From: Clostridium sporogenes
GTDB lineage: Bacteria > Bacillota > Clostridia > Clostridiales > Clostridiaceae
Assembly: GCF_001020205.1 (NCBI RefSeq)
Contig: NZ_CP011663.1
Coordinates: 3,658,001-3,722,000 of the forward strand
Direction: 5' to 3'
Length of the DNA stretch: 64,000 bases
A program made the position numbers and the translations under genes. Below, piece by piece: positions 23,994 to 33,080 of the stretch. Every line of letters starts with the position of its first letter. Positions within the stretch are counted from its first letter, which is position 1. The notes under the pieces were generated by a model. It worked only from the letters and a program-made list of their open reading frames with translations, did not search any database and had not been told where the DNA came from.

Positions 23994-25556
23994 TTAATTA
24001 TAGGGTGCTAAGGTTATTTTCTTTATAACAACATTACCATGTATAGTAATATATTGTCCTTGCACCCTACTTCTTTTACATAATATATCATAAAAAAAAC
24101 AAACAGGCATTGTATACAAATCCTTAACCAGAACATCTTGTGCTTTATTTATATATTCTTTTTTTTGCCACATATTATTTTCTGATTTAATTTTATTTAA
24201 AAACTCTTCATATTGCAAAGAATCACTAGTAAAGTTTAAAAGGAAAAATAGAGGATCATTATTTTTAGCCTTATTCCTAACAAAAGCTAAATCATAATCT
24301 CCATTCTTTATTTTTTTCTTTAATTCACTTTCATCTTTGCAATTAACTAAAGTAATATTCATATCTAAATTTTCTTTTAATTCCTCTATTAAACTGTTAG
24401 TTATTTTATTAGAAATAGGATCCTCTATTGATATAATTTTTAAATCCTTTCTTTCTTTTTTATATTCACTTTTATCTAAAAATTCTTTTGCTCTTTGTAA
24501 ATTTCTATTTAAATTAAAATAATTTTTTCCATAACTTATATCATCGTTTTGTGCTATATTATTTGGCACATAGGCAACCGCTGGCACTGCTTTCCCATAT
24601 AATATCTTTGAACACATCTCTTCTCTACTAATACAGCTATCTATAGCCCTTCTTAAGTTTAGGTCTATATAATCTTTTTTATTAAATATTATATTCCCTG
24701 TTTCTAAAGATAGCTTTTTAGATATTAATCCTTCTTTATTTAAATTATTAATTTCGGCTATAGGAGGATCAATAAACAAATCTAATTTGGAAGTTTTTAA
24801 ATAGGCTAATGCTTCTTCACTATTTTGTATGGACTTAAGTACTATTTTATTAATTTTTATATTTTCTTTATCCCAATATTTATTGTTTTTATTGATTGTT
24901 ATTTGATCCTTTGCTATTTTACTTATATAAAATGCACCTGTACATGATATTTCATTGAAATTTTCTTTATAGTTTTTAGTTTTCTCATCTATTTTTCTTA
25001 ATTTATATCTAGGCTTAGAAAGAGTACTTAAAAAATTTGTATCTTTATTATTTAGCCTTATTTCTAATATATTATTTTCTTTAGCTTTTATAGCTATGTT
25101 ATCTAAATTTCCATTAGTTAAATAATCTTTAACTCCATATACTGAATTTAATTCATTAAATTTTATGTTATTTTCCTTACAATATATAAGCATATCTTTA
25201 AAGAATTTTTCAAAATCTCTGGCTACTATTTTTTTACCATTACTCCAAAATAAATTATCCTTAATATAAAATTTATAATCTATACCATCTTTGCTTATTT
25301 CCCATTTTTCTGACAATTCTGGAACAATATTATTATTTTTATCTAATCCTACTAGCCCATCAAATAAGCTTAATAATAAATCCCCTTCTCTTCGTGAATC
25401 TTCTTCTAGCATAATTAAATCCTTAGGCATAGCTTCTATGTTATATATTAAGTAATCTCTTATCCCTTCATCTGAGGTAACTTCTTTATTTTTTTCCACA
25501 CAACCACTTAAAAAAATTAATGTAAAACTTAATAAAAAACATATAATCTTTTTCAT
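23994..25556 (-). CDS. extracellular solute-binding lipoprotein (SBP_bac_5, OppA-like)
   Basis: 520 residues from ATG 25556 (G-rich SD). A signal peptide with lipobox FLSGC anchors it outside the membrane. The family 5 binding fold shows SLFDGLVGLDKNNNIVPELSE, WSNGKKIVARDF and later IAYVPNN-like segments. Family members bind peptides, nickel or heme for ABC import, but no permease or ATPase genes adjoin, so it is an orphan receptor. Ligand unknown. Confidence 0.85.
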   Translation of the reverse strand: MKKIICFLLSFTLIFLSGCVEKNKEVTSDEGIRDYLIYNIEAMPKDLIMLEEDSRREGDLLLSLFDGLVGLDKNNNIVPELSEKWEISKDGIDYKFYIKDNLFWSNGKKIVARDFEKFFKDMLIYCKENNIKFNELNSVYGVKDYLTNGNLDNIAIKAKENNILEIRLNNKDTNFLSTLSKPRYKLRKIDEKTKNYKENFNEISCTGAFYISKIAKDQITINKNNKYWDKENIKINKIVLKSIQNSEEALAYLKTSKLDLFIDPPIAEINNLNKEGLISKKLSLETGNIIFNKKDYIDLNLRRAIDSCISREEMCSKILYGKAVPAVAYVPNNIAQNDDISYGKNYFNLNRNLQRAKEFLDKSEYKKERKDLKIISIEDPISNKITNSLIEELKENLDMNITLVNCKDESELKKKIKNGDYDLAFVRNKAKNNDPLFFLLNFTSDSLQYEEFLNKIKSENNMWQKKEYINKAQDVLVKDLYTMPVCFFYDILCKRSRVQGQYITIHGNVVIKKITLAPYN

Positions 25557-25670
25557 TTTACCCCCCCTGTTTTCAAGAATCATATACTATATTTAATTAT
25601 TTACACTTATAGGTTAAAATAAACAATTTTTTAAAACTTTACATATATTTAAATTATTTTTCACATAAAA

Positions 25671-25702
25671 AATCCCCACATTTTTATGCGGGGATTTTTT
25701 AT
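25671..25702 (-). terminator. terminator after gatB
   Basis: AATCCCC pairs with GGGGATT around an AT-rich loop, with T-runs on both strands. It can end gatCAB transcripts. Confidence 0.85.
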
Positions 25703-25710
25703 TTTAATAT

Positions 25711-27141
25711 TTACATTTTATTTGCTTCTTCACTTACTAGTTTATTTACTATTTGAGGATTAGCTTTTCCCTTTGTTTCTTTCATTACAAGACCTACAAG
25801 GAACCCTAAAGCTCTTTTCTTTCCATTTTTGAAATCTTCTATAGACTGTGGATTATTCTCTATAATCTTTTTAACTACTTCTAATATAGCGCCTTCATCA
25901 TTATTTTGAACTAATCCTTTTTCTTCGACTATATCTTTAGGATTTTTACCTGACTTAAACATATCATCTAATACTTTTTTGCCTATATTATTAGATATAG
26001 TTCCAGCATTTATTAATTTAATTAATTCAGATAATTGTTCTGGATTAAATTTTAAATCTTTAACTTCTATAACCTTTTCGTTCATAAGTCTTGAAATATC
26101 ACCCATTAACCAGTTGGAAGCAGCTTTGGCATCTTCACTCTTTAGGGCAGTTTCTTCAAAAAATTTAGCCATATCCATTGTTAAAGTTAATACCATAGCA
26201 TCATATTTAGGTATTCCAAATTGATTTACAAACCTTTCAGCTTTTTCATGTGGCAACTCTGGTATAGTTTTTCTTACTTCTTCTATCCATTCATGTGAAA
26301 TATTTAATGTAACTAAATCCCCTTCTGGGAAGTATCTATAGTCATTAGCCTTTTCTTTGCTTCTCATAAGCACTGTAACAGAATTAGCTTCATCCCATCT
26401 TCTTGTTTCCTGCTCCAAAATTTCTCCCTTTGTTACAGCTTCTATATGCCTATCATACTCATATGAGAGAGCTTTTTCTAAAGCTTTAAAAGAATTCATA
26501 TTTTTTATTTCTGATCTTACTCCAAATTTTTCACTACCCATAGGTCTTACAGATATATTACCGTCACATCTTAAAGAACCTTGTTCCATTTTACAATCTG
26601 ACACTTCTATTGAAGATAATATACTCTTTAATTTTTCTAAATATTTTGTAGCTTCTTCTGGAGTTCTTATATCCGGTTTTGATACTATTTCTATTAATGG
26701 TACTCCTGCCCTATTATAATCTACTAACGTTCCTGCATTGGTATGAAGTAATTTCCCTGCATCTTCTTCCATATGTATTCTTTCTATCCCTATTTTTTTC
26801 TTTTCGCCACTTTCTAGCTCTATTTCAATATATCCATCTCTACATATTGGAACTTCATCTTGAGTTATTTGATAATTTTTAGGACAATCTGGATAAAAAT
26901 AATTTTTTCTATCCATTCTACAAACTTTATTTATAGAACAATTTAAAGCTAAGCCTGCCTTAATTCCATATTCCACTACCCTTTTGTTTAATCGAGGTAG
27001 AGAACCTGGTAACCCTAAACATATTGGACAAACATGAGTATTAGGTTGACCACCAAATTCTGTAGTGCATCCACAATATATTTTAGTATTTGTTGAAAGT
27101 TCAGCATGAACTTCCAATCCTATAACTGCTTCAAAATCCAT
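25711..27141 (-). CDS. gatB: Asp/Glu-tRNA(Asn/Gln) amidotransferase subunit B
   Basis: GatB binds the mischarged tRNA and activates its carboxylate with ATP. 476 residues, beginning MDFEAVIGLEVHAELSTNTK. The zinc site CGCTTEFG...CPICLGLPGSLP is present, and the C-terminal YqeY/tail domain (residues ~330-475) ends in NPQIVNKLVSEE. It completes gatCAB; it lies 45 bp after gatA. Confidence 0.97.
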   Translation of the reverse strand: MDFEAVIGLEVHAELSTNTKIYCGCTTEFGGQPNTHVCPICLGLPGSLPRLNKRVVEYGIKAGLALNCSINKVCRMDRKNYFYPDCPKNYQITQDEVPICRDGYIEIELESGEKKKIGIERIHMEEDAGKLLHTNAGTLVDYNRAGVPLIEIVSKPDIRTPEEATKYLEKLKSILSSIEVSDCKMEQGSLRCDGNISVRPMGSEKFGVRSEIKNMNSFKALEKALSYEYDRHIEAVTKGEILEQETRRWDEANSVTVLMRSKEKANDYRYFPEGDLVTLNISHEWIEEVRKTIPELPHEKAERFVNQFGIPKYDAMVLTLTMDMAKFFEETALKSEDAKAASNWLMGDISRLMNEKVIEVKDLKFNPEQLSELIKLINAGTISNNIGKKVLDDMFKSGKNPKDIVEEKGLVQNNDEGAILEVVKKIIENNPQSIEDFKNGKKRALGFLVGLVMKETKGKANPQIVNKLVSEEANKM

Positions 27142-27186
27142 CTATGTTTTTCACTCCTTTGTTTTTCTAACTAAATTACTATATAT

Positions 27187-28644
27187 CTAAAAATCCGCTC
27201 TCATTTTATGAAAATCTACTGATTGTTCATAACTATATGCTAAATTAAATAATACATCTTCTTTAAAATAATCTGATATAATTTGCAGTCCCACTGGAAG
27301 TCCATCTACCATACCACATGGTAATGATATAGCTGGTACTCCTGCTACACTGATTGGAACAGTATATATATCTGAAAGATACATTGCCATTACATCATCT
27401 TTCTTTTCTCCTATTTTAAATGCTGTAGTTGGAGATGTTGGTGATACTATAGCATCAAATTCTTTAAATACTCTTTGAAAATCATCTTTTATAAGCTTTC
27501 TTACCTTTAATGCTTTTTTGTAATAAGCATCATAGTACCCCGCTGATAATACATAAGTTCCAAGCATTATTCTTCTCTTAACTTCATCTCCAAAGCCTTC
27601 ACTTCTAGATTTTAAATATATGTCCTTAGCATCTTTAAAGTTTTTTGATCTGTATCCATATCTTATACCATCAAATCTAGCTAAATTTGATGAAGCCTCT
27701 GCACTAGATATTATATAATAAGCTGATAGAGCATAATCCATTAGTGGTAGAGAACATGGTTTAACCTCTGCTCCATTTTCCTCTAATACCTTTATGGACT
27801 CTTCTACAGATTTTCTTACCTTTTCATCTAAACCTTCTCCAAAAAACTCCTTTGGAATACCAATTTTTTTACCTTTTATATCTTTAGTTAAGCTTTTTTT
27901 ATAATCTGGTACTTCCTTATCTACTGTTGTAAAATCCTTTTTATCTAATCCTGCTATAGTTGATGTAAGTAATGCACAATCTTCTACATCTTTTCCCATT
28001 GGACCTACTTGATCTAATGTAGAACCAAAAGCTACAACCCCTGATCTTGATATTCTTCCATATGTAGGTTTTAAACCAACTATTCCACAAAAGGATGCGG
28101 GTTGTCTTACTGAACCACCAGTATCTGTTCCTAATGATAAAGTAGCTTCACATCCTGCTACAGCCACTGCAGACCCACCTGAAGATCCACCTGGTACTCT
28201 TTCTAAATCCCATGGATTTTTCGCCAATTTAAATGCACTATTTTCTGTAGATGATCCCATAGCAAACTCATCCATGTTTAATTTACCAAGGATTATTCCA
28301 TCTTCTTTTTTTATTTTTTCTGTTACGTGAGAATCATAAGGTGAAGTATAACCTTCTAATATTTTAGATGCACAGGTATTTTGCATTCCTTTTACGTTTA
28401 TGTTATCTTTTATACCTACTGGTATACCTGATAAAACTTTTAACTTTTCATTCTTTTCTATTTTTCCGTCAATTTCTTTAGCTTTTTTTATAGCTTCTTC
28501 CTCTGATACATATAAGTATGCTCCTAGCTTGTTATCCACTAAATTTATTCTATCTAAAAAAGCTTTTGTAATCTCTTCTGCTTTAACTTCTTTATTTGAA
28601 AGCATCCCCTTTAATTGATGTGCTGTTAATTTAGTTAAATCCAT
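27187..28644 (-). CDS. gatA: Asp/Glu-tRNA(Asn/Gln) amidotransferase subunit A
   Basis: GatA is the glutaminase, releasing ammonia for the GatB site. The amidase signature triad is visible: Lys in GIKDNINVKG, and cis-Ser/Ser in the glycine-serine motif GGSSGGSAVA. 485 residues, normal length. It is 36 bp after gatC. Confidence 0.97.
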   Translation of the reverse strand: MDLTKLTAHQLKGMLSNKEVKAEEITKAFLDRINLVDNKLGAYLYVSEEEAIKKAKEIDGKIEKNEKLKVLSGIPVGIKDNINVKGMQNTCASKILEGYTSPYDSHVTEKIKKEDGIILGKLNMDEFAMGSSTENSAFKLAKNPWDLERVPGGSSGGSAVAVAGCEATLSLGTDTGGSVRQPASFCGIVGLKPTYGRISRSGVVAFGSTLDQVGPMGKDVEDCALLTSTIAGLDKKDFTTVDKEVPDYKKSLTKDIKGKKIGIPKEFFGEGLDEKVRKSVEESIKVLEENGAEVKPCSLPLMDYALSAYYIISSAEASSNLARFDGIRYGYRSKNFKDAKDIYLKSRSEGFGDEVKRRIMLGTYVLSAGYYDAYYKKALKVRKLIKDDFQRVFKEFDAIVSPTSPTTAFKIGEKKDDVMAMYLSDIYTVPISVAGVPAISLPCGMVDGLPVGLQIISDYFKEDVLFNLAYSYEQSVDFHKMRADF

Positions 28645-28680
28645 TTTCTTTCCTCCTTTTTCCAGAAAACAAAAGAACTA

Positions 28681-28968
28681 TTAATCTATAACTTTAGGAA
28701 CAATTACATATTCCTCTAAGCTTTCTGGTGCATTATCTATAACTTCTTTTAATTCCATAGACTTTTCTACATTATCTTCTCTATATTTGTTTTCAATATA
28801 ATATGGATTTACCACTATATCCACATCATCAGTATTTAATTCATCTAATTTTTCCATATAGTTTAATATTTTGTTTAAGTCATTTACAAAATTGTCCTTT
28901 TCTTCCTCTTTAAACTCTAACCTTGCAAGCTCTGCTACATATTCTACATCTTTTTTTGAAACTGACAT
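28681..28968 (-). CDS. gatC: Asp/Glu-tRNA(Asn/Gln) amidotransferase subunit C
   Basis: GatC wraps GatA and GatB together. I place the start at ATG 28968 (95 residues, the usual length, MSVSKKDVEYVAELARLEF), with GAGGG just before it; the frame is open to a GTG at 28980. First gene of gatCAB. Confidence 0.95.
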   Translation of the reverse strand: MSVSKKDVEYVAELARLEFKEEEKDNFVNDLNKILNYMEKLDELNTDDVDIVVNPYYIENKYREDNVEKSMELKEVIDNAPESLEEYVIVPKVID

Positions 28969-29059
28969 TTTATCCCTCACTTCCTTATATAAACATTATT
29001 TTTTACCTTATGAAGGCTAATATTTTTATTTTACCACAAATATATATTTTTTACATAGA

Positions 29060-29093
29060 AATAAAAAAAACTACCTGTAAAAATTAGGTAGTT
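29060..29093 (-). terminator. terminator of the second DAACS symporter
   Basis: AACTACCT / AGGTAGTT stem (29069-29076, 29086-29093) with a run of T on the minus strand. Confidence 0.8.
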
Positions 29094-29104
29094 CTTTTAT
29101 TATA

Positions 29105-30316
29105 TTATATAGCCTCCCCAAGCGCTTCTTCTTTAATCACTTTTTCTTCAGAAATACTTTCTTTTCTAAATAACTTATCTATAACTATAGCTATAGCTCC
29201 ATCTCCACATACATTTGTAGCTGTTCCAAAGCTATCTTGTGCAAAATGTATAGCTATCATTAATCCTTGTTGTACTGGATTAAACATAAGCATATCCTTT
29301 AGTAGTCCTAAAGTAGCGTATACCCCACCACCAGGTATGCCTGGTGCTGCTACCATAGTAACCCCTAACATAAATATATACGGTATCATCATAGCTGCTG
29401 TTGGTGATTGACCTGACATAAGCATTATCCCCATAGCTCCTAATACTAAAGTTATAGTATCTCCTGCTAAATGTATTGTTGCACATAAAGGTATTACAAA
29501 ATCAACTACATCCTCTGATAAACCATTTTTCTTAGCACATTGTAAATTTACAGGTATAGATGCTGCTGAAGATTGAGTTCCTAAAGCCATCATATATCCT
29601 GGTATCATATTTCTTATGGCCTTAACTGGATTTTTTCTTGAGACAGCATATGCTATAGAATATTGTAATACTATGTAAGCTATCTGAAGTGGTATTATTA
29701 TTAAATATACTGATGAAAATGTCTTTAATGTTTGGATTATTTCTCCAGAAGCTGTTAGTTTTGAGAATATACCTGCTATATGAATAGGAACTAATGGTAT
29801 TATTACATTTTTAACTATTATTTCAACTATTCCTTTAAAATCCTTTGTAACTTCTAAAAGATTTTTTCCTTTTATATAAGGAATACAAATTCCTAAAACA
29901 AAGGCAAGTATTAAAGCTGACATTACTCCCATGATAGGTGGGATATCTACTTTAAAAAACGGTTCTAAATATACATTTGATTTGAACACATTACTACTAT
30001 TTTTAATTAGTTTTGGCAATATAGATTGACCTAATAAAAATGCAACTATTCCTGCTATTATAGTAGATACATAAGAAAACAATACAGTGATTCCTAATAA
30101 CTTTCCCGATCCTTTTCCTAAATCTGCGATCCCTGGTGCTACAAAACCTATTATAATTAATGGTATAAAGAAATTAAGAAATCCTCCAAATAGACCTGAA
30201 AATGTATTTAAAGCCCTAACAACATGATACATGCCTAAGGTCTTAGATATCACCCCTATTAAAATACCAAATATAATTCCTAAAACTAATTTAGTTAAAA
30301 GACCTATTTTTTTCAT
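29105..30316 (-). CDS. dicarboxylate/amino acid:cation symporter family protein
   Basis: 403 residues, DAACS (SDF) family, multi-TM. Motifs are ALGTQSSAASIPVNLQ (serine-rich hairpin), LAGDTITLVLG (TM7 region, where NMDGT is usual in glutamate carriers) and GGGVYATLGLL. The changed TM7 motif suggests a substrate other than glutamate, such as serine/threonine or a dicarboxylate. SD GGGGGG. It is monocistronic. Confidence 0.86.
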   Translation of the reverse strand: MKKIGLLTKLVLGIIFGILIGVISKTLGMYHVVRALNTFSGLFGGFLNFFIPLIIIGFVAPGIADLGKGSGKLLGITVLFSYVSTIIAGIVAFLLGQSILPKLIKNSSNVFKSNVYLEPFFKVDIPPIMGVMSALILAFVLGICIPYIKGKNLLEVTKDFKGIVEIIVKNVIIPLVPIHIAGIFSKLTASGEIIQTLKTFSSVYLIIIPLQIAYIVLQYSIAYAVSRKNPVKAIRNMIPGYMMALGTQSSAASIPVNLQCAKKNGLSEDVVDFVIPLCATIHLAGDTITLVLGAMGIMLMSGQSPTAAMMIPYIFMLGVTMVAAPGIPGGGVYATLGLLKDMLMFNPVQQGLMIAIHFAQDSFGTATNVCGDGAIAIVIDKLFRKESISEEKVIKEEALGEAI

Positions 30317-30574
30317 TTTACTCCCCCCTTAACTTTTATGTATTTATGTTATGTACACTTGTTTTTTATTTAAATACAAATTTATGATAACATCTGCTTT
30401 TATATTTGTCAATAATTTATGTATTTAAAATTTATACAAATGTATTTATTTTAAATACATAAATATTTTATCTTTTTTATTTAAAGGGCAGATTAATCTA
30501 TGAAATTAAAAAATATACAAACTATTTAATTAAAAATAAGTTCACTAATAATACTTTTATATTTGTATTTATAA
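30317..30574. other. intergenic AT-rich region
   Basis: Upstream region of the symporter. It holds several close copies of the string ATACAAAT/ATTTGTATTT in both directions (30372-30440, 30562-30570). These may be operator half-sites. No gene seen. Confidence 0.4.
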
Positions 30575-30620
30575 ATAAAAATCCTATCTAGTTAAATTAG
30601 CATCATAACTAGATAGGATT
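30575..30620 (-). terminator. 15-bp perfect hairpin terminator
   Basis: A perfect 15-bp stem (30580-30594 with 30606-30620, core ATCCTATCTAGTTA) with T-run on the minus strand, 85 bp after the small membrane protein gene. Confidence 0.85.
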
Positions 30621-30704
30621 TCTATTCATAAATTAATTATTTTTAATAATAAAATTGTAAATATTCAATGTTTTTATTTATTACTCTTAATAGAAAAATC
30701 ACTA

Positions 30705-30974
30705 TTAATATACTTTCATATATATAAAAAATATATTAGCTACAGCAAGAAAAATACAAACTAAAGAATAAAATTTATCTCTTATCCCCTTTGAAAAATC
30801 TAACATCTTTACAGCCCAAACAATCATAGTAAAAAACATACACCATTGAAGTGTATAATAACTATCAAAATATTTTATATATGTAAATTGATATATAGTA
30901 AGCAAGGTTGCCAGTAGTGCTATAGTTGTTATTATAACCATTATCCAACCTAATATATTTATATACTTTTTCAT
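30705..30974 (-). CDS. small membrane protein, function unknown
   Basis: 89 residues from ATG 30974, with GGAGAGG 6 nt before it; the frame is open to a GTG at 30989. Three TM segments are visible, near residues 5-28, 40-58 and 67-85. No conserved family recognised. It has its own terminator 85 bp downstream and lies next to ligA. Confidence 0.6.
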   Translation of the reverse strand: MKKYINILGWIMVIITTIALLATLLTIYQFTYIKYFDSYYTLQWCMFFTMIVWAVKMLDFSKGIRDKFYSLVCIFLAVANIFFIYMKVY

Positions 30975-31074
30975 TTTTATCCTCTCCACATGCTTTGAGC
31001 TATTATTATAAATTGAATCAATTAAATAATATACCTTTTTTCATTTGTTGTAAATATATGTTTCTTCAATGTTA

Positions 31075-33069
31075 TTATTTAATCATATTAGAAAATTCAT
31101 CTTCACCTATTACTTTTACCCCCAATTTTATTGCTTTTTCATATTTAGACCCTGGTTTTTCTCCTACTAAAACATAATCTGTATTTTTGCTCACACTGTT
31201 AGAAACTTTAGCTCCCAAATACTGTAATCTATCTTTTATTTCCACTCTACTATAATTATTCAAGCTTCCTGTTACAACTATAGTTTTATTCATAAAAGGA
31301 TTTTCGTAAATTATTTCTTCTTCGTAATAAGGTTTTACACCTAAATTTAATAATTCCTCTATATTATTTATGATTTTTTCATCAGCAAAAAAGTCATGTA
31401 CACTCTTAGCTACTATTTCTCCCACATCTGGCACTTCTACTAATTCTTCTATTGTTGCATTTTCTATATTTTCTAATGTTTTAAATTTTACTACTAAATC
31501 ATTGGCAGTTTTTTTACCTACATTAGGTATTCCTAATGCATATATAAATGACGCTAAGTCACAATCTTTGCTATTTTGTATAGCATCTATAAGATTTTGA
31601 GACTTTTTATCCTTAAATTTTTCTAAAGTTAATAGTTCTTCTTTTTTTATCTTATACAAATCTGCTATAGATTTTATATCTAATTTTTCAAAAAGTTGTT
31701 CTGCAGTTTTTTCACTGAATCCTGCTATATTCATAGCTTCTCTGCTAGCAAAATGAACTATACTTTTTACCATTTGTGGCTTACAAGACAATGTATTCTC
31801 ACAATAATAATGTACTCCATTTTGGACTAAATGACTTTTGCAATAAGGGCATCTTTCTGGAACTTCTATTTCCTTAGTTTCTTCCAATGATTCTTCTACT
31901 ACCCCCATTATTTCAGGTATAACATCATTAGATCTTCTAATTAAAACTTTAGCACCCAATTTTACATTTTTTCTTTGAATATCATCCATATTATTTAGTG
32001 TAGCTCTTTTTACTGTAACACCACCTAGTTCTACAGGCTCCAATAATGCAGTTGGAGTAACTCTCCCGCTTCTTCCTACATTCCATTCTACCTCTAAAAG
32101 TTTTGTAGTAATTTCCTTAGCTTCAAATTTATAAGCTATAGCCCATTTAGGGAATTTTATAGTATATCCTAATATTTCTCTTGTTTTAATATCATCTACA
32201 ACAATTACTGCTCCATCTATATCATAATCAAGTTCTTCCCTTATAGATCCTATATATTGAATTTCTTTTTCTACTTCTTCCATATTAGTACATTCTTTAA
32301 TATAATTATCTTGAGGCACTCCCATATCTCTTATAAATTTCATCATTTCTGTATAACTTTTGAATTCTGGACCTTCATTATAACCTACATCATAAAAAAA
32401 TGCGGATAAATTTCTTCTAGCAGTTTCTTTAATATCTAAATTTCTAAGGGCTCCCGCTGCACCATTTCTTAAATTCTTTAATGGAACTTTAGCATTTTTA
32501 TTATATTTTTCAAAAGCTGTTTTAGTCATTATAGCTTCTCCATGTACCTCTATAACATGCTTATTTTTTATTTTTAGTGGGACTGTCTTGATAGTTTTTA
32601 TTTGAGCTGTTATATCTTCACCTATAATTCCTGTTCCTCTAGTAGCACCCTTTATTAAAATTCCATTTTCATCATAGGTACAGTTTACTGTTAACCCATC
32701 AAATTTTTTAGTAACTATATATCTTAACTCTGGCAATTTGTCCTCACTCATAGCATTATATTGCTCCATAACTTTTAAATTCCTATTATGCCATTCTATT
32801 AATTGATTCATATTTTGAGCTTTATCTAAACTCCAAAGCCTTCCTTTATGAGTATATTTACTAAACTCACTTAATATATTGTCTCCTACCCTTTGGGTTG
32901 GTGAATAAGGTAACGTAACTTTAGTTTCTTTCTCTAAACTTACTAATTCATCATATTTTAAATCATATTCTTTATCAGATATACTAGGATTATCTAATAC
33001 ATAATACTCTCGGGCATACTGATTTAATTCTTCTACAAGTTTTTCCATTTTCTCTAACTTGCTATTCAT
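31075..33069 (-). CDS. ligA: NAD-dependent DNA ligase
   Basis: LigA seals nicks in replication and repair using NAD. 664 residues: the adenylation domain with catalytic Lys in VTKKFDGLTV, OB fold, four-Cys zinc finger (CPYC near 405 and CENTLSC), helix-hairpin-helix repeats (GIPNVGKKTA) and a C-terminal BRCT domain (TIVVTGSLNNYSR). It is 11 bp after pcrA, the usual pcrA-ligA pair. Confidence 0.97.
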   Translation of the reverse strand: MNSKLEKMEKLVEELNQYAREYYVLDNPSISDKEYDLKYDELVSLEKETKVTLPYSPTQRVGDNILSEFSKYTHKGRLWSLDKAQNMNQLIEWHNRNLKVMEQYNAMSEDKLPELRYIVTKKFDGLTVNCTYDENGILIKGATRGTGIIGEDITAQIKTIKTVPLKIKNKHVIEVHGEAIMTKTAFEKYNKNAKVPLKNLRNGAAGALRNLDIKETARRNLSAFFYDVGYNEGPEFKSYTEMMKFIRDMGVPQDNYIKECTNMEEVEKEIQYIGSIREELDYDIDGAVIVVDDIKTREILGYTIKFPKWAIAYKFEAKEITTKLLEVEWNVGRSGRVTPTALLEPVELGGVTVKRATLNNMDDIQRKNVKLGAKVLIRRSNDVIPEIMGVVEESLEETKEIEVPERCPYCKSHLVQNGVHYYCENTLSCKPQMVKSIVHFASREAMNIAGFSEKTAEQLFEKLDIKSIADLYKIKKEELLTLEKFKDKKSQNLIDAIQNSKDCDLASFIYALGIPNVGKKTANDLVVKFKTLENIENATIEELVEVPDVGEIVAKSVHDFFADEKIINNIEELLNLGVKPYYEEEIIYENPFMNKTIVVTGSLNNYSRVEIKDRLQYLGAKVSNSVSKNTDYVLVGEKPGSKYEKAIKLGVKVIGEDEFSNMIK

Positions 33070-33080
33070 ATATATACCTC

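Noticed and set aside
29280..29486. Minus-strand second frame within the DAACS symporter
   Set aside because: Alternative-phase shadow with odd composition.
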